Shown here piece after piece: positions 29,549-39,035 of a stretch of DNA of 60,508 nt. This DNA is from an uncultured Clostridium sp. Lineage in GTDB: Bacteria; Bacillota; Clostridia; TANB77; CAG-508. Location of the stretch: contig CANONT010000006.1 of the NCBI GenBank assembly GCA_947567695.1, forward strand, positions 1 through 60,508, in the 5' to 3' direction. The notes beneath the pieces are model-generated. The model was not told the DNA's origin and searched no databases. It saw nothing but the letters and a program-made list of their open reading frames with translations. A program made the position numbers and the translations under genes. Position 1 is the stretch's first letter, and each line of letters starts with the position of its first letter.

Positions 29549-30313
29549 TTAATGCGTAGAATTTACAATAAATTCATTCACTATTTTTTTTACTTTCCTC
29601 ATTTCATCTCTCGTTTCTGGCAGTTGATAATGAAACTTATCAATCATTTTACTAACATAACCATTGTCTTTTAAAACGTTAAAACTATAAGGAAAATTAA
29701 TATCAAAAACATAAGAAGCAAAACGCAAAACTTGATCTGTTTCGCTAATGCTATATCTACTATCTGCTAATTTCTTCTGATAAACATTTTCTAGCATTTT
29801 TTTAGATAATCTTCCTTCTTCTACCTGCTTCACTCTTTCTGGTTGTTCCCAATAGATGACTGCCCCTTCATAGATCAAATCTAATTTATCAGCATCTCTT
29901 ATGATTTTGCAAAATAGCTCTTGATCTTGTGGCAACCCTTCTGAAAGCTGGTATTTATTATGTTCGTATACTGCTGTAAAAATAATTTCATCATAAGAAC
30001 TTTCTTTTATGAATTTTCTAATGTAATTATCTTTTTTTAAAACATCTACACCTGCTTCTCCATGATCAAAATTTTTCTTTTGGCTTTTGTCTGCTATTTG
30101 ATATTGTTCAAATCTTCCTATATCATGCAGTAATCCAATTAATTCTGCTAATTGAATTTGCTCCTCTGTTAATTTCAAATGAATTGCTAACTTCTTACAA
30201 TTTTCTGCTACCCTCATAATATGTCCTACCTTCATCTGTACTCTTGGATTATCAATCTGTAATTGGTTAACATGATTGACTAACTCTTTTTTAGCATTTT
30301 CTATATTTATCAT
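29549..30313 (-). CDS. HD-domain phosphohydrolase
   Basis: 254 residues. Metal-binding HD motif LIGLLHDIGRFEQ near residues 83-95, preceded by HIMRVAENC and followed by HGEAGVDVL, YEHNK and RDADKLDLIYEG, the full set of ligands of the HD superfamily. Relatives hydrolyse nucleotides or phosphoesters; the substrate here is unknown. It sits upstream of topB on the same strand and divergent from leuS. Confidence 0.82.
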   Translation of the reverse strand: MINIENAKKELVNHVNQLQIDNPRVQMKVGHIMRVAENCKKLAIHLKLTEEQIQLAELIGLLHDIGRFEQYQIADKSQKKNFDHGEAGVDVLKKDNYIRKFIKESSYDEIIFTAVYEHNKYQLSEGLPQDQELFCKIIRDADKLDLIYEGAVIYWEQPERVKQVEEGRLSKKMLENVYQKKLADSRYSISETDQVLRFASYVFDINFPYSFNVLKDNGYVSKMIDKFHYQLPETRDEMRKVKKIVNEFIVNSTH

Positions 30314-30415
30314 CCTTATAATTCATCCCTTTCGCTTTGCATTGTATCATTTTTGTGATTTAAATTCAATCCTATTTAGATTTAAGTTATAATATAAAAC
30401 TTAATCACATTTTGC

Positions 30416-30444
30416 TTGAATCCCTAAGAATTTTGTTATATAAT
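30416..30444 (+). promoter_or_regulatory. Promoter of leuS
   Basis: TTGAAT at 30416-30421, 17-base spacer, perfect TATAAT at 30439-30444, 38 bases before the start codon. The short leader has no T-box, unlike many clostridial aminoacyl-tRNA synthetase genes. Confidence 0.75.
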
Positions 30445-30482
30445 AGGCAAAGTTAAGTAAAAAGTGGAAGGAGATTCAATTT

Positions 30483-32873
30483 ATGGAATACAAATTTAAT
30501 GAAATCGAACAAAAATGGCAAAAATACTGGGACGAAAATAAAACCTTTTACACAGATGTATGGGACTTTTCAAAGCCAAAATTCTATGCCTTAGACATGT
30601 TTCCTTATCCATCTGGTCAAGGTCTACATGTAGGACACCCAGAAGGGTACACAGCAACTGACATTGTGTCCAGAATGAAGAGAATGCAAGGATATAATGT
30701 GTTACATCCAATGGGTTGGGATGCTTTTGGTTTACCAGCAGAACAATATGCCATCAAAACAGGAAATCACCCAGCTGGCTTTACAGCTAGTAATATAGCA
30801 ACTTTTAAAAGGCAATTAAAAATGCTTGGGCTTTCTTTTGATTGGGACAAAGAAATTTCTACATGTGATCCAGATTATTATAAATGGACACAATGGATTT
30901 TCAAACAATTATACCAAGATGGACTAGCTAAATTAGTAGAAATGCCTGTTAACTGGTGTGAAGAATTAGGTTGCGTTCTATCCAATGATGAAGTCATTAA
31001 TGGAAAAAGTGAAAGAGGTGGATTCCCTGTTGTTCGTAAGAATATGAAGCAATGGGTTTTAGACATTCCTCAATATGCTGACATTTTATTAGACGGTTTA
31101 GAAGAAATTGATTGGCCTGAATCTACCAAAGAAATCCAGAGAAATTGGATTGGTCGTAGTGAAGGTGCTGAAGTTACCTTCAAAGTAGCAAATAGCAATG
31201 ATTTGCAATTTACCGTATTTACAACCAGACCAGATACTCTATTTGGTGCCACTTACTGTGTATTAGCACCAGAATTAGAATTAGTAGGGCAAATTACTAC
31301 ACCTGACTGTCAACAAGCAGTTGATGCATATAAAAAATTAGCTGCTAGTAAATCTGACTTAGAAAGAACTGAATTAAACAAAGATAAAACTGGTGTATTT
31401 ACAGGTGCCTATGCGATCAATCCAGTCAATGGAAAAGAAATTCCTATTTGGATTTCTGACTATGTCTTAGCAACTTATGGAACAGGATGTATTATGGCTG
31501 TTCCTGCCCATGACCAAAGAGATTATGAATTTGCTACTAAATTTAATATTGAGATTATTCCTGTTTTAGAAGGTGGCGATATTTCCAAAGAGGCCTTTAC
31601 AGAAGATGGAACTCATATCAATTCTGACTTCTTAAATGGTTTAGGAAAGCAAGAGGCAATTCATAAAATGATTGCTTGGTTACAAGAAAATAAAATCGGT
31701 ACCAAAAAGGTAAATTATAAACTTCGTGAGTGGATTTTTGCTAGACAACGTTATTGGGGGGAACCTATTCCAATTGTGTATGTAGATGATGAAATGAAAG
31801 CATTGGCAGATAGCGACTTACCTTTGGTTCTACCTGAATTAGAAGATTATGCTCCATCCAAAGCTGGTGCCTCTCCTTTGGATCAAGCAACTGACTGGGT
31901 AAATACAAAATGGGAAAACCAGACAGCTAAACGAGAAACTAGTACCATGCCAGGAGCAGCTGGTTCGAGTTGGTATTTTTTAAGATATATCGATCCTAAA
32001 AACCAAGATGAATTGGCGAATAAAAAATTGTTAGAATACTGGTTACCTGTTGATTTATATGTAGGTGGTCCAGAACATGCTGTTGGACATTTATTATATT
32101 CTAGATTTTGGAATCAATATTTGTACCAAAAAGGAGTTGTTCCTGTTAAAGAGCCATTTGCCAAACTTCGTCATCAAGGTATGATTTTAGGTACAAATGG
32201 TGAAAAAATGAGTAAATCAAAAGGAAATGTTATCAATCCTGATGATATGATAGAACAATATGGTGCTGATAGTTTAAGAGTTTATGAAATGTTTATGGGA
32301 CCAATTGATGCTGCCAAGCCATGGGATCCAAATGGAATTGATGGTTCTAAGAAATTTTTAGATAGAGTTTGGCGATTATATACTGAATCAGAAAAAATAA
32401 AAGATGAAGTAAATCCAAATCTTGAAAGAGCTTATCATTTCGCTGTAAAAAAAGTGTCAAACGATTATGAAACTATGAATTATAATACTGCTATATCACA
32501 AATGATGATTTTTATCAATACCGTAAATAAAGAGGATCTTTTCCCTCGTTCTTACGCAGAAGGATTTCTAAAATTATTAAATCCTGTTGCACCTCATATA
32601 ACAGAAGAATTATGGAATCTGTTAGGACATACTGATACGATTACCTATGAAAAATGGCCTGAATATGATGAAGAAAAAACAATTGCCGATGAAATAACCT
32701 TACCAATTCAGTTTAATGGTAAATTAAAAGCGACGATTCAAATCATTCCAGATGAGAAGGAAACTATTGTGAAACAAAAAGTTCACGAAGTAATTGATTC
32801 TAAATTAGAGGGAAAGACAATTATAAAAGAAATTTATGTAAAAAATAAGATTTATAATATTGTTGTGAAATAA
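30483..32873 (+). CDS. leuS: Leucyl-tRNA synthetase
   Basis: 796 residues, normal for the bacterial enzyme. It charges tRNA-Leu with leucine. HIGH-like motif [16 protein letters not shown] at about 42-57, editing (CP1) domain with [18 protein letters not shown] and [24 protein letters not shown] loop [16 protein letters not shown] at about 575, and a C-terminal domain. Ribosome site GGAAGGAGA. It contains no in-frame CGG. Because the tRNA at 13816 has a leucine anticodon but not the usual leucine-tRNA shape, whether this enzyme charges it is an open question. Confidence 0.97.
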   Translation: MEYKFNEIEQKWQKYWDENKTFYTDVWDFSKPKFYALDMFPYPSGQGLHVGHPEGYTATDIVSRMKRMQGYNVLHPMGWDAFGLPAEQYAIKTGNHPAGFTASNIATFKRQLKMLGLSFDWDKEISTCDPDYYKWTQWIFKQLYQDGLAKLVEMPVNWCEELGCVLSNDEVINGKSERGGFPVVRKNMKQWVLDIPQYADILLDGLEEIDWPESTKEIQRNWIGRSEGAEVTFKVANSNDLQFTVFTTRPDTLFGATYCVLAPELELVGQITTPDCQQAVDAYKKLAASKSDLERTELNKDKTGVFTGAYAINPVNGKEIPIWISDYVLATYGTGCIMAVPAHDQRDYEFATKFNIEIIPVLEGGDISKEAFTEDGTHINSDFLNGLGKQEAIHKMIAWLQENKIGTKKVNYKLREWIFARQRYWGEPIPIVYVDDEMKALADSDLPLVLPELEDYAPSKAGASPLDQATDWVNTKWENQTAKRETSTMPGAAGSSWYFLRYIDPKNQDELANKKLLEYWLPVDLYVGGPEHAVGHLLYSRFWNQYLYQKGVVPVKEPFAKLRHQGMILGTNGEKMSKSKGNVINPDDMIEQYGADSLRVYEMFMGPIDAAKPWDPNGIDGSKKFLDRVWRLYTESEKIKDEVNPNLERAYHFAVKKVSNDYETMNYNTAISQMMIFINTVNKEDLFPRSYAEGFLKLLNPVAPHITEELWNLLGHTDTITYEKWPEYDEEKTIADEITLPIQFNGKLKATIQIIPDEKETIVKQKVHEVIDSKLEGKTIIKEIYVKNKIYNIVVK

Positions 32874-32878
32874 TATAT

Positions 32879-32922
32879 AAAAGCCTATTATGACTATGCT
32901 ATCTAAGTTCTAATAGGCTTTT
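32879..32922 (+). terminator. Bidirectional terminator between leuS and a coiled-coil gene
   Basis: AAAAGCCTATTA pairs perfectly with TAATAGGCTTTT around a 20-base loop; T-rich arms serve both directions. Confidence 0.75.
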
Positions 32923-33253
32923 ATAGACCTTGAACTTTGTTTGTTAAATAGTCAATTTCTATATCATGGTTTTCAAGTTTTTTTTCGCAAAAGCTAATTT
33001 TTTCTTGATGTGTTTCTATTTTCTCGGTATTGGCAGTAAAACCATCCAATAATGCTTTTAATTTGTCTCCATGTTCATGCTCAATGATTGCGACACTTCT
33101 ACTGATATTTCTTATGTCTTGTTGCATTTCTGGTATTTTTGCTATGTCTTGTTGCATTTTTGGTATTTTTGATACCTGTTCTTGCATAAGATCGATCTTT
33201 ACATTAACATTTTCAATAGCGGCTAATATTTCATTTTTTGCAGGATCATCCAT
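32921..33253 (-). CDS. Small coiled-coil protein, unknown function
   Basis: 110 residues, soluble, no Trp. Heptad-like helices throughout, with a short internal repeat KIPKMQQDIAKIPEMQQDI at about 29-47. Good AGGAGGG-type ribosome site upstream. I do not recognise the family; such short coiled-coil proteins occur widely in clostridial genomes as accessory genes. Convergent with leuS. Confidence 0.6.
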   Translation of the reverse strand: MDDPAKNEILAAIENVNVKIDLMQEQVSKIPKMQQDIAKIPEMQQDIRNISRSVAIIEHEHGDKLKALLDGFTANTEKIETHQEKISFCEKKLENHDIEIDYLTNKVQGL

Positions 33254-33482
33254 ACATTTCCCTCCTTTCGCATTTTTTACAATTAATTGTATTATTATTA
33301 TACATAGCTAGAACTAATATGTCAAGAAAAATCTATAGACAAATTTCGACTTTTTTACTACTTTCCTTCTTTTTACTATTACTTTCTGTCATAAAACTGT
33401 AAATAACATTTAATATTCCTGAAACACATTCCCCTTATTTTTATAGTATAATAAGCTTAGATTGTACTAAGGAGAATAGTCT

Positions 33483-34586
33483 ATGAGTATAGAAACAGAT
33501 TTAAAAAGAGACGGAATTGAAGTAGTAGAAACGCTAAACACCCTAAAAATTAATTCAATAGCACGAAATATATCACAAAAGATTTGCGAAGCCTTTCCTG
33601 AATATGGTCTCAATCAAAATGAATTATTCATTCAATTATCCAGATTAAATATGTATCGAGCAAAAATGCCCGAAGGAATGGCAGAAGCAAAATATTTTTA
33701 TAAAAATACTTCTATTTATTTTAACGAACACATTGCAGATGAGGACTTAGAAGAGTTTGCTATTCATGAATGTATTCACTACATGCAAGAAGTAAAAGAT
33801 AAAAGAAATTACCTGATAAAAATGGGACTTTGTGACTATACAGAATTCAAAGTATATGGGTTAGGTCTAAATGAAGCTGCTGTTCAATTGATGGCATCCA
33901 AAATCAATGCTATTCCCAAAGAATATGTAAAATATTTTGGCATTAGCTTTGAAACAACAAGTCCTTCTTATTATCCTTTAGAATGTTGTTTAGTAAATCA
34001 ATTAGCTTATATTACTGGTGAAGATGTTTTATTTGAAAGTACCTTAAATAGCAATGATCATTTTAAAAAAGTATTTTCTGAATTGACATCTCCCAAAGTT
34101 TTTATGGCTGTTCAAAATGCTATTGATGATATTCTTTATCATGAAGAAGATATCATTAAATTAAATAATAAAATTGCTCAAATGGATGATAGAAATAAAA
34201 AAGTAGATGGCATGATTAAAAAAATAGATGAATTAAAAAATGAAATAACTCTAATCTTTATGAGAACCCAAAATCTTATCATTTCCAGTTATTTCAATAC
34301 TGCTTTTAATAGAATTGTAGATTTAGAAGGCATCGAAAAATACCGAAAAAAATTATATACCTTTAGAGATTTTATTGGATTTACCGATGGATATACTTTT
34401 TTCAATGATTACTATGTTGCCAAGATGGAAGAACTAGAACATAAATACAATTTATTAGAAAACGGACAATTTGAGACAGCTCTTAAAGTAGTTACGAAAA
34501 AAGAAAATGTATTGATCCGTGTTATTAAGACATTGAAAAAACTCATCTTTGGAACATCAGCTGAAGAAGAAAATATGCCATATTAA
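33483..34586 (+). CDS. Uncharacterised protein with HExxH metallopeptidase-like motif
   Basis: 367 residues. FAIHECIHYMQE near residue 97 gives a HExxH zinc motif, and GLNEAAVQLMASK 35 residues later offers a Glu suited to be the third ligand, the pattern of gluzincin-like peptidases. Residues 215-265 are a coiled coil and the C-terminus is basic. No signal peptide, so a cytoplasmic role is likely. ORFs of this kind occur in clostridia without known function. Start has AAGGAGA upstream. Peptidase activity is inference from the motif. Confidence 0.7.
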   Translation: MSIETDLKRDGIEVVETLNTLKINSIARNISQKICEAFPEYGLNQNELFIQLSRLNMYRAKMPEGMAEAKYFYKNTSIYFNEHIADEDLEEFAIHECIHYMQEVKDKRNYLIKMGLCDYTEFKVYGLGLNEAAVQLMASKINAIPKEYVKYFGISFETTSPSYYPLECCLVNQLAYITGEDVLFESTLNSNDHFKKVFSELTSPKVFMAVQNAIDDILYHEEDIIKLNNKIAQMDDRNKKVDGMIKKIDELKNEITLIFMRTQNLIISSYFNTAFNRIVDLEGIEKYRKKLYTFRDFIGFTDGYTFFNDYYVAKMEELEHKYNLLENGQFETALKVVTKKENVLIRVIKTLKKLIFGTSAEEENMPY

Positions 34587-34653
34587 AAAGTTTATTCTAT
34601 TTTTATTAGTAACCTCATACGACTGTTACTTTGCAAAAGTAGAATAAACTTTT
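34586..34653 (+). terminator. Bidirectional terminator with nested hairpin
   Basis: AAAAGTTTATTCTA pairs perfectly with TAGAATAAACTTTT; inside, AGTAAC pairs with GTTACT. It lies between two convergent genes. Confidence 0.7.
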
Positions 34654-34665
34654 ATTTAATTCTTG

Positions 34666-35925
34666 TTATATTCTTTCACTGATCTGTTTTGCTGCTTCTC
34701 TTCCAGAATATGCTGCCCAAGCTACAGTTGCCTTTACACCTGCTAAATCGCCACCAGCATAGATTTTGGGATTAGAAGTTTGATAATTTTCGTTAATTTG
34801 AATATTTCCCCACTGATTCGTTTGTAATCCCAATTCTTTCACATAAGGTTCTACTTGAGATCCAAGTGCCATTACAATATTGTCTGCTTTTATCTCATAA
34901 TTACTACCTTCCACATTAATAGGTACTAATCTAGTATCCTTTTCTTTTTGCACTAATTGAGTCTTAATTAACTCAACTTTTTCTACTTTATTTTTTCCTT
35001 TAATTCTTACAATATTGTTTTGGAATAGAAACTCAACACCTTCTTTCTCAGCTTCTTCTACTTCTTTATCTTCGGCTGGCATCTGTTTCCTAGCTCTTCG
35101 ATAAATCACTTTTACCTCTTTTGCTCCTAACCTTTTAATTGTCCTAGCACAATCCATTGCTACATTTCCGCCACCAACTACAGCTACTATCTTATCTTTG
35201 TAATCTGGGTGTAAATTATATTCTAACAACTCATTTCCACCAAAAACATTTTCTAAACCTTCGCCTTCTACCCCCATTTTAGTAGATTGATTTGCTCCAA
35301 AACTTAAAAAAATAGCATCATATTGATTTTCTAAATCTTTCAAAAAAAGATTTTTTCCTAACTGTTGCTTATACTTTACTTTAATTCCTAGTTGCAAAAT
35401 CTTATCGATAGACTTTTGTACAATTTCCTTTGGCAATCTAAACTCAGGAATGCCATGGACTAATAATCCCCCTAAATAATCATATTTTTCATATATAGTC
35501 ACTTGTATTCCTCTTTTGGCTAAAAAAGCACTTGCTGTTAGCCCTGCTGGTCCTCCTCCTATCACTGCTACTTTCTTGTTTGTTTTATTTTTATAAATCT
35601 CTTCTGCGTAACAGTTTAGCAAACTATCCCTTTCGTCGATGACTGAATTAAATACAAAAGCTTCTAAATCACCAATTGAAACAGATTCTCCTTTTATCCC
35701 TCTTACACAGGAGCCCTGGCACTGCTTTTGATGTGGACATATCCTTCCACAAATGCCTGGCAATACGGTTGTTTCTGATAATATTTCATATGCTTTTTGG
35801 TAATCACCTTGCTTGATTTGCTCAATAAATTGAGGAATATGATTTCCTAATGGGCAACCTTTAAGTGAACATGGCTTTGTTTTGCAATTTAAACAATAAT
35901 TCGATTTTTCGTTTATTTCTTCCAT
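34666..35925 (-). CDS. Glutamate synthase small-subunit-like NADPH oxidoreductase
   Basis: 419 residues. N-terminal iron-sulfur motif CLNCKTKPCSLKGCPLGNHIP and a second Cys group GICGRICPHQKQCQGSC bind two 4Fe-4S clusters; then FAD-binding VAVIGGGPAGLTASAFLAKRG and NADPH-binding VAVVGGGNVAMDCARTIKRLG. The end AGGDLAGVKATVAWAAYSGREA is the second FAD signature. This is the GltD/DPD-like electron-input module; the large subunit is not in the window, so the partner is unknown. It may also act in NADPH-ferredoxin exchange. Preceded by about 160 bases of noncoding AT-rich sequence. Confidence 0.88.
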   Translation of the reverse strand: MEEINEKSNYCLNCKTKPCSLKGCPLGNHIPQFIEQIKQGDYQKAYEILSETTVLPGICGRICPHQKQCQGSCVRGIKGESVSIGDLEAFVFNSVIDERDSLLNCYAEEIYKNKTNKKVAVIGGGPAGLTASAFLAKRGIQVTIYEKYDYLGGLLVHGIPEFRLPKEIVQKSIDKILQLGIKVKYKQQLGKNLFLKDLENQYDAIFLSFGANQSTKMGVEGEGLENVFGGNELLEYNLHPDYKDKIVAVVGGGNVAMDCARTIKRLGAKEVKVIYRRARKQMPAEDKEVEEAEKEGVEFLFQNNIVRIKGKNKVEKVELIKTQLVQKEKDTRLVPINVEGSNYEIKADNIVMALGSQVEPYVKELGLQTNQWGNIQINENYQTSNPKIYAGGDLAGVKATVAWAAYSGREAAKQISERI

Positions 35926-36089
35926 TCTTATTTCATTCCTCCAAAGTTATATAATTTAGTTTGTGATTTTTTAGTATTCTATTATAGATCTTTCTGGGTG
36001 TCAATTGCTGACTATACCGTGCAATAAATTTAAAGTTCTATAAAAGTTTATTATATTTTTTATGAAGTAACAAATATAATAGTTATGTC

Positions 36090-36676
36090 CTAACATTTAT
36101 CTAGCACCAATTTTAAATCCTGAATAAAATCAATCTTCTTCGTATCATCACGAAGTAAAGCAGCAGGATGCCAAGTTGGCATATAATGAATCCCTTTCCT
36201 TTCTATCCACTTACCTCGAGAAGCTGTTATTCCATACTCTTTTCCCAAGATATTTTTAAGAGCCACACTACCGAAGCAACACAACAATCTCAGGTTGTAC
36301 CAAAATAACCTGATTCCTTAAATAATCCATACAAGCAAAAGCCTCATCTTCTTCTGGATTACGGTTAGCTGGTGGTCTACATTTCACGATATTTGCAATA
36401 TATACATCTTCTCTTTTGATGCCAACCGTCTGAAAAGCCATATCCATCAATTTACCAGCCCTTCCCACAAATGGTTCTCCGAAGTCTATCCTCATCAGCA
36501 CCTGGTCCTTCCCCAATAAACATGATTTTTGCTTTCTTATTTCCTACTCCAAACACAATATTTTGCCTTGTTTTACACAACTTACACTTATTACAATTAA
36601 CAATTGATTCTTCTAATTCTTCCCAAGTTTCAAATATTGGGTTATGGTTACTTTGTGCCTGTCCCAAACTCGCCAC
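36090..36676 (-). CDS. Type 4 uracil-DNA glycosylase, two CGG recoding sites
   Basis: Skipping two C residues joins three fragments into 194 residues, the usual size of type 4/5 UDG, and the span is 3n+2 as required. It removes uracil from DNA. Cluster ligands CNKCKLC near residue 28, then the catalytic-site motif GEGPGADEDRLGEPFVGRAG (joined at the first site), VKCRPPANRNP, and VLLGSVALKNILG (joined at the second), with the closing PTWHPAALLR. The likely start is a GTG at 36676 lying inside a REP-like repeat, so about nine N-terminal residues derive from the repeat. Follows the LD-carboxypeptidase gene. Confidence 0.88.
36271..36273 (-). other. Second CGG +1 site in UDG
   Basis: In-frame CTT CGG followed at once by TAG in the zero frame; the family needs CTT (C) GGT AGT, Leu-Gly-Ser. 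Without a shift the protein ends here. Confidence 0.9.
36479..36481 (-). other. First CGG +1 site in UDG
   Basis: In-frame CTT CGG AGA; the conserved motif needs CTT (C) GGA GAA CCA, Leu-Gly-Glu-Pro. Confidence 0.92.
36652..36676 (-). repeat. REP-like repeat at the UDG start
   Basis: GTGGCGAGTTTGGGACAGGC plus CACAAA, matching the copy at the mfd stop with one change. It supplies the GTG used as start and the first residues of UDG. Confidence 0.7.
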
Positions 36677-36699
36677 TCCTTTTCTACTTTCCTATTTTT

Positions 36700-37626
36700 C
36701 TATTTTACACATTGTTCGATTAATTTTATTTTTTCGCTTTGGTTTGTATCTATTCTTGCTTTGGTTCCAATTGGTATAACCGTTTTGGTTTCGATGTGTC
36801 CAAAATGATTGGATTTAATGATTGGAAACCCACATTTTTCTTCTAATATGTCTAATACGATTTGCTCTAACGTGATATTACTTTCATGTTGATAATTTCC
36901 AATCCACATTCCTTTTATTTGATTAAATACCCCGTTTTGTTTCATATGTGCTAGGAAATGGCTTATCATAGCTGGGTTAGATTCAATGCCTAAATCTTCT
37001 ATAAACAATATTTTATTCCTAAAATTTACTTGATATCTTCCATTTACTAAACTGTGTAAACAATTTAAATTTCCACCAATTAATTCTGCTTCTGCTTGTC
37101 CTTCTTGAATTGTCACATATTCTTCATCTTCTTTTCCTATTTCTAGACTTCCTTCCACAAATCTTTTCCAAGCTTCTTGATAACTATAATCTGTTTCATC
37201 TGTTGCAATGGTTTTAAAGTTGGTTCCACTAAATGTGACTAATCCCGTTTTGGCATGAATTACATTAGTAAGGGAGGTAATATCGCTATAACCACACAAA
37301 ATTTTAGGATTTCGCTTGATTAAATCATAATCTAAAAATTCAAATGTTGTATTAGAATTATTTCCTCCTTTGGCACACCAAATCATTTTCACTTCTTGGT
37401 CTTGAAACATTTCATTTAAATCCTCTGCCTTCTCTTTGGCTGTGTTACTATAACCATTTGTATTAGAAAATATATGCTTAGAAAACTTTATCTTAAATCC
37501 ACTTTTTTGAACGATCTCTTTTGCTCTTTCTAATTCTTCTATATTATGCCCTATGATCGGATTAGACGGTGCTACCACTCCAATTGTATCACCTATTTTT
37601 AATTTGGTTGGAAGCATTTTTTTCAC
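36700..37626 (-). CDS. LD-carboxypeptidase (peptidase S66, MccF-like)
   Basis: 308 residues. VVAPSNPI at the start, the nucleophile region CGYSDITSLTNVIHAKTG (Ser of GYSD), GGNLNCLHSLVNG, FIEDLGIESNPAMISHFL and the C-terminal HFGHIETKTVIPIGTKA with the catalytic His are family hallmarks. These enzymes cut LD peptide bonds in peptidoglycan turnover, and some (MccF) give microcin C7 immunity. Cytoplasmic, no signal peptide. It sits between the MFS gene and UDG; a REP-like hairpin lies just upstream of its ribosome site. Confidence 0.87.
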   Translation of the reverse strand: MKKMLPTKLKIGDTIGVVAPSNPIIGHNIEELERAKEIVQKSGFKIKFSKHIFSNTNGYSNTAKEKAEDLNEMFQDQEVKMIWCAKGGNNSNTTFEFLDYDLIKRNPKILCGYSDITSLTNVIHAKTGLVTFSGTNFKTIATDETDYSYQEAWKRFVEGSLEIGKEDEEYVTIQEGQAEAELIGGNLNCLHSLVNGRYQVNFRNKILFIEDLGIESNPAMISHFLAHMKQNGVFNQIKGMWIGNYQHESNITLEQIVLDILEEKCGFPIIKSNHFGHIETKTVIPIGTKARIDTNQSEKIKLIEQCVK

Positions 37627-37635
37627 TCTCCTTTT

Positions 37636-37698
37636 TTGCCATTAGGGACGATCCTTTTTGGCAATTTCCTATCAGTGCCATTAGGACGATCCTTTTTC
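37636..37698 (-). repeat. Tandem REP-like repeats at the MFS gene stop
   Basis: One full hairpin (TTGCCA...TTGGCAA around GGGACGATCC, 37636-37664) and a second partial copy (37677-37698) with AGGACGATCC. The second copy forms the last codons and the TAA stop of the upstream MFS gene. The same core occurs at 18117. Confidence 0.7.
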
Positions 37699-38991
37699 TA
37701 ATTTCTTTTGCTCATCATATTTCGTTTCTTCTTTTGAATATTCTTCTGGTCTTAGTCCTACTCGACTACTCATATATCTTTTCGTTAAAATAAAAACGAT
37801 TGTAAAAATAAAACCAATAATAATCATACAGTAAGATGTCGTCATTTTATCCAATAAGAAGGAAGCAAATAATCCTCCTATTACTCTAGCCACTCCACAA
37901 AATAAGTTATTAGCAGCAAATATTTTAGTATCGATTTCTTTGCTGGTAAAATTCCTTAAATATCTGTCAATGATCGTATAATACATTCCATTTGCAAATC
38001 TAAAAATCACATTTGTTATAACAATAATTCCTAATAATACAACATATTCTTCTGCTTTCAATCCACAGATTCCTGCTAGGATGGTACTAATTGAAAGGAT
38101 CATAGCAACGGTAATTAAAAATTTATTTTTTAATCTACGATGGAACATCTCTTGCTTTTTAGAAGCAAAAGAACTTATGTAATTTCCCACAGCAGTTACA
38201 ATTCCAATCATTACCGAAGATATTTTTAATTCTTCTAATAGACTGACATGATAATTACCCAAAATATTTAATAAGGAAACAATTAATGAAGCGCATAGTA
38301 TGAGTGCTTTTAGCCTTTCTGATTTTAGAACATAAACAAATCCTTCTTTTATATCCTTTAATTGTTCCGTTCCTAACATTTTATTAGCGCTTTTTTTCTT
38401 TTTCTGAATTGGCTCCATAAATCCAATTGATAAAATAACCACTATCACCAAAATAACTAGTGAACATATTACTGGTAAATACCCATTTATCGTAAATAAA
38501 TAACCTGCTAATACAGTTGATATAGCATTAAAGACATAATATCCTCCTGCCCCTTTTGCACTTATTTTTGAGTATATTTTACTTTTATATCTTGAAGGTG
38601 GTATGGATTCATTCAGTAAACTTGGTTCTGCAATATTTTTAATCGAAAATGCAATTGCTGATATCAATTCTGCAAATATTAAATCCAATAAATTTCGACT
38701 TAACATTACGATTATCATGTAAAAACAGTTTAAAACATTTCCTAAAATGATACTATTTCTTCTTCCTAAAAACTCTACAATAATATTAGCTGGAATTTGC
38801 ATAATAATACTAAAAAAGGCATAAAATGTACTTTTTAGCACAACATCTGCTGCACTAATCCCTTTTATTTGGGTTAAAAACAAAAAGTCTATGGTATAAA
38901 AAAATAAATAATCCCACGCTAATTTTTTATAGGTTGGAAAAATTCTCATATTTACTTTTCTCATTTTTTGTGTTTCTTCTTTCGTACTCAT
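37681..38991 (-). CDS. MFS transporter, paralog 1
   Basis: 436 residues with about twelve hydrophobic segments. N-terminus RKVNMRIFPTYKKLAWDYLF and the motif EFLGRRNSIILGNVLNCFYM identify a major-facilitator subfamily. It is clearly a tandem paralog of 39973..41268, similar along the whole length, separated by pgeF. The last residues KGSS and the stop come from a REP-like repeat, whereas the paralog ends KKIVKT. The substrate is unknown; proton-driven export of a small molecule is the usual role of relatives. Confidence 0.8.
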   Translation of the reverse strand: MSTKEETQKMRKVNMRIFPTYKKLAWDYLFFYTIDFLFLTQIKGISAADVVLKSTFYAFFSIIMQIPANIIVEFLGRRNSIILGNVLNCFYMIIVMLSRNLLDLIFAELISAIAFSIKNIAEPSLLNESIPPSRYKSKIYSKISAKGAGGYYVFNAISTVLAGYLFTINGYLPVICSLVILVIVVILSIGFMEPIQKKKKSANKMLGTEQLKDIKEGFVYVLKSERLKALILCASLIVSLLNILGNYHVSLLEELKISSVMIGIVTAVGNYISSFASKKQEMFHRRLKNKFLITVAMILSISTILAGICGLKAEEYVVLLGIIVITNVIFRFANGMYYTIIDRYLRNFTSKEIDTKIFAANNLFCGVARVIGGLFASFLLDKMTTSYCMIIIGFIFTIVFILTKRYMSSRVGLRPEEYSKEETKYDEQKKLEKGSS

Positions 38992-39006
38992 TATAATTCT
39001 CCTTTT

Positions 39007-39035
39007 GAAACAAAAAGACCTGTCCCTCTTGTCTC
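39007..39035 (-). repeat. REP-like hairpin at the pgeF stop
   Basis: GAGACAA with TTGTTTC around GAGGGACAGGTC; its first bases are the pgeF stop TGA. Confidence 0.6.

Noticed and set aside
30314-30482. T-box leader for leuS
   Set aside because: The 5' region is too short after the promoter and lacks the T-box motif.
36700-36779. Plus-strand ORF opposite the LD-carboxypeptidase
   Set aside because: Hydrophobic shadow frame of a conserved minus-strand gene with no ribosome site.
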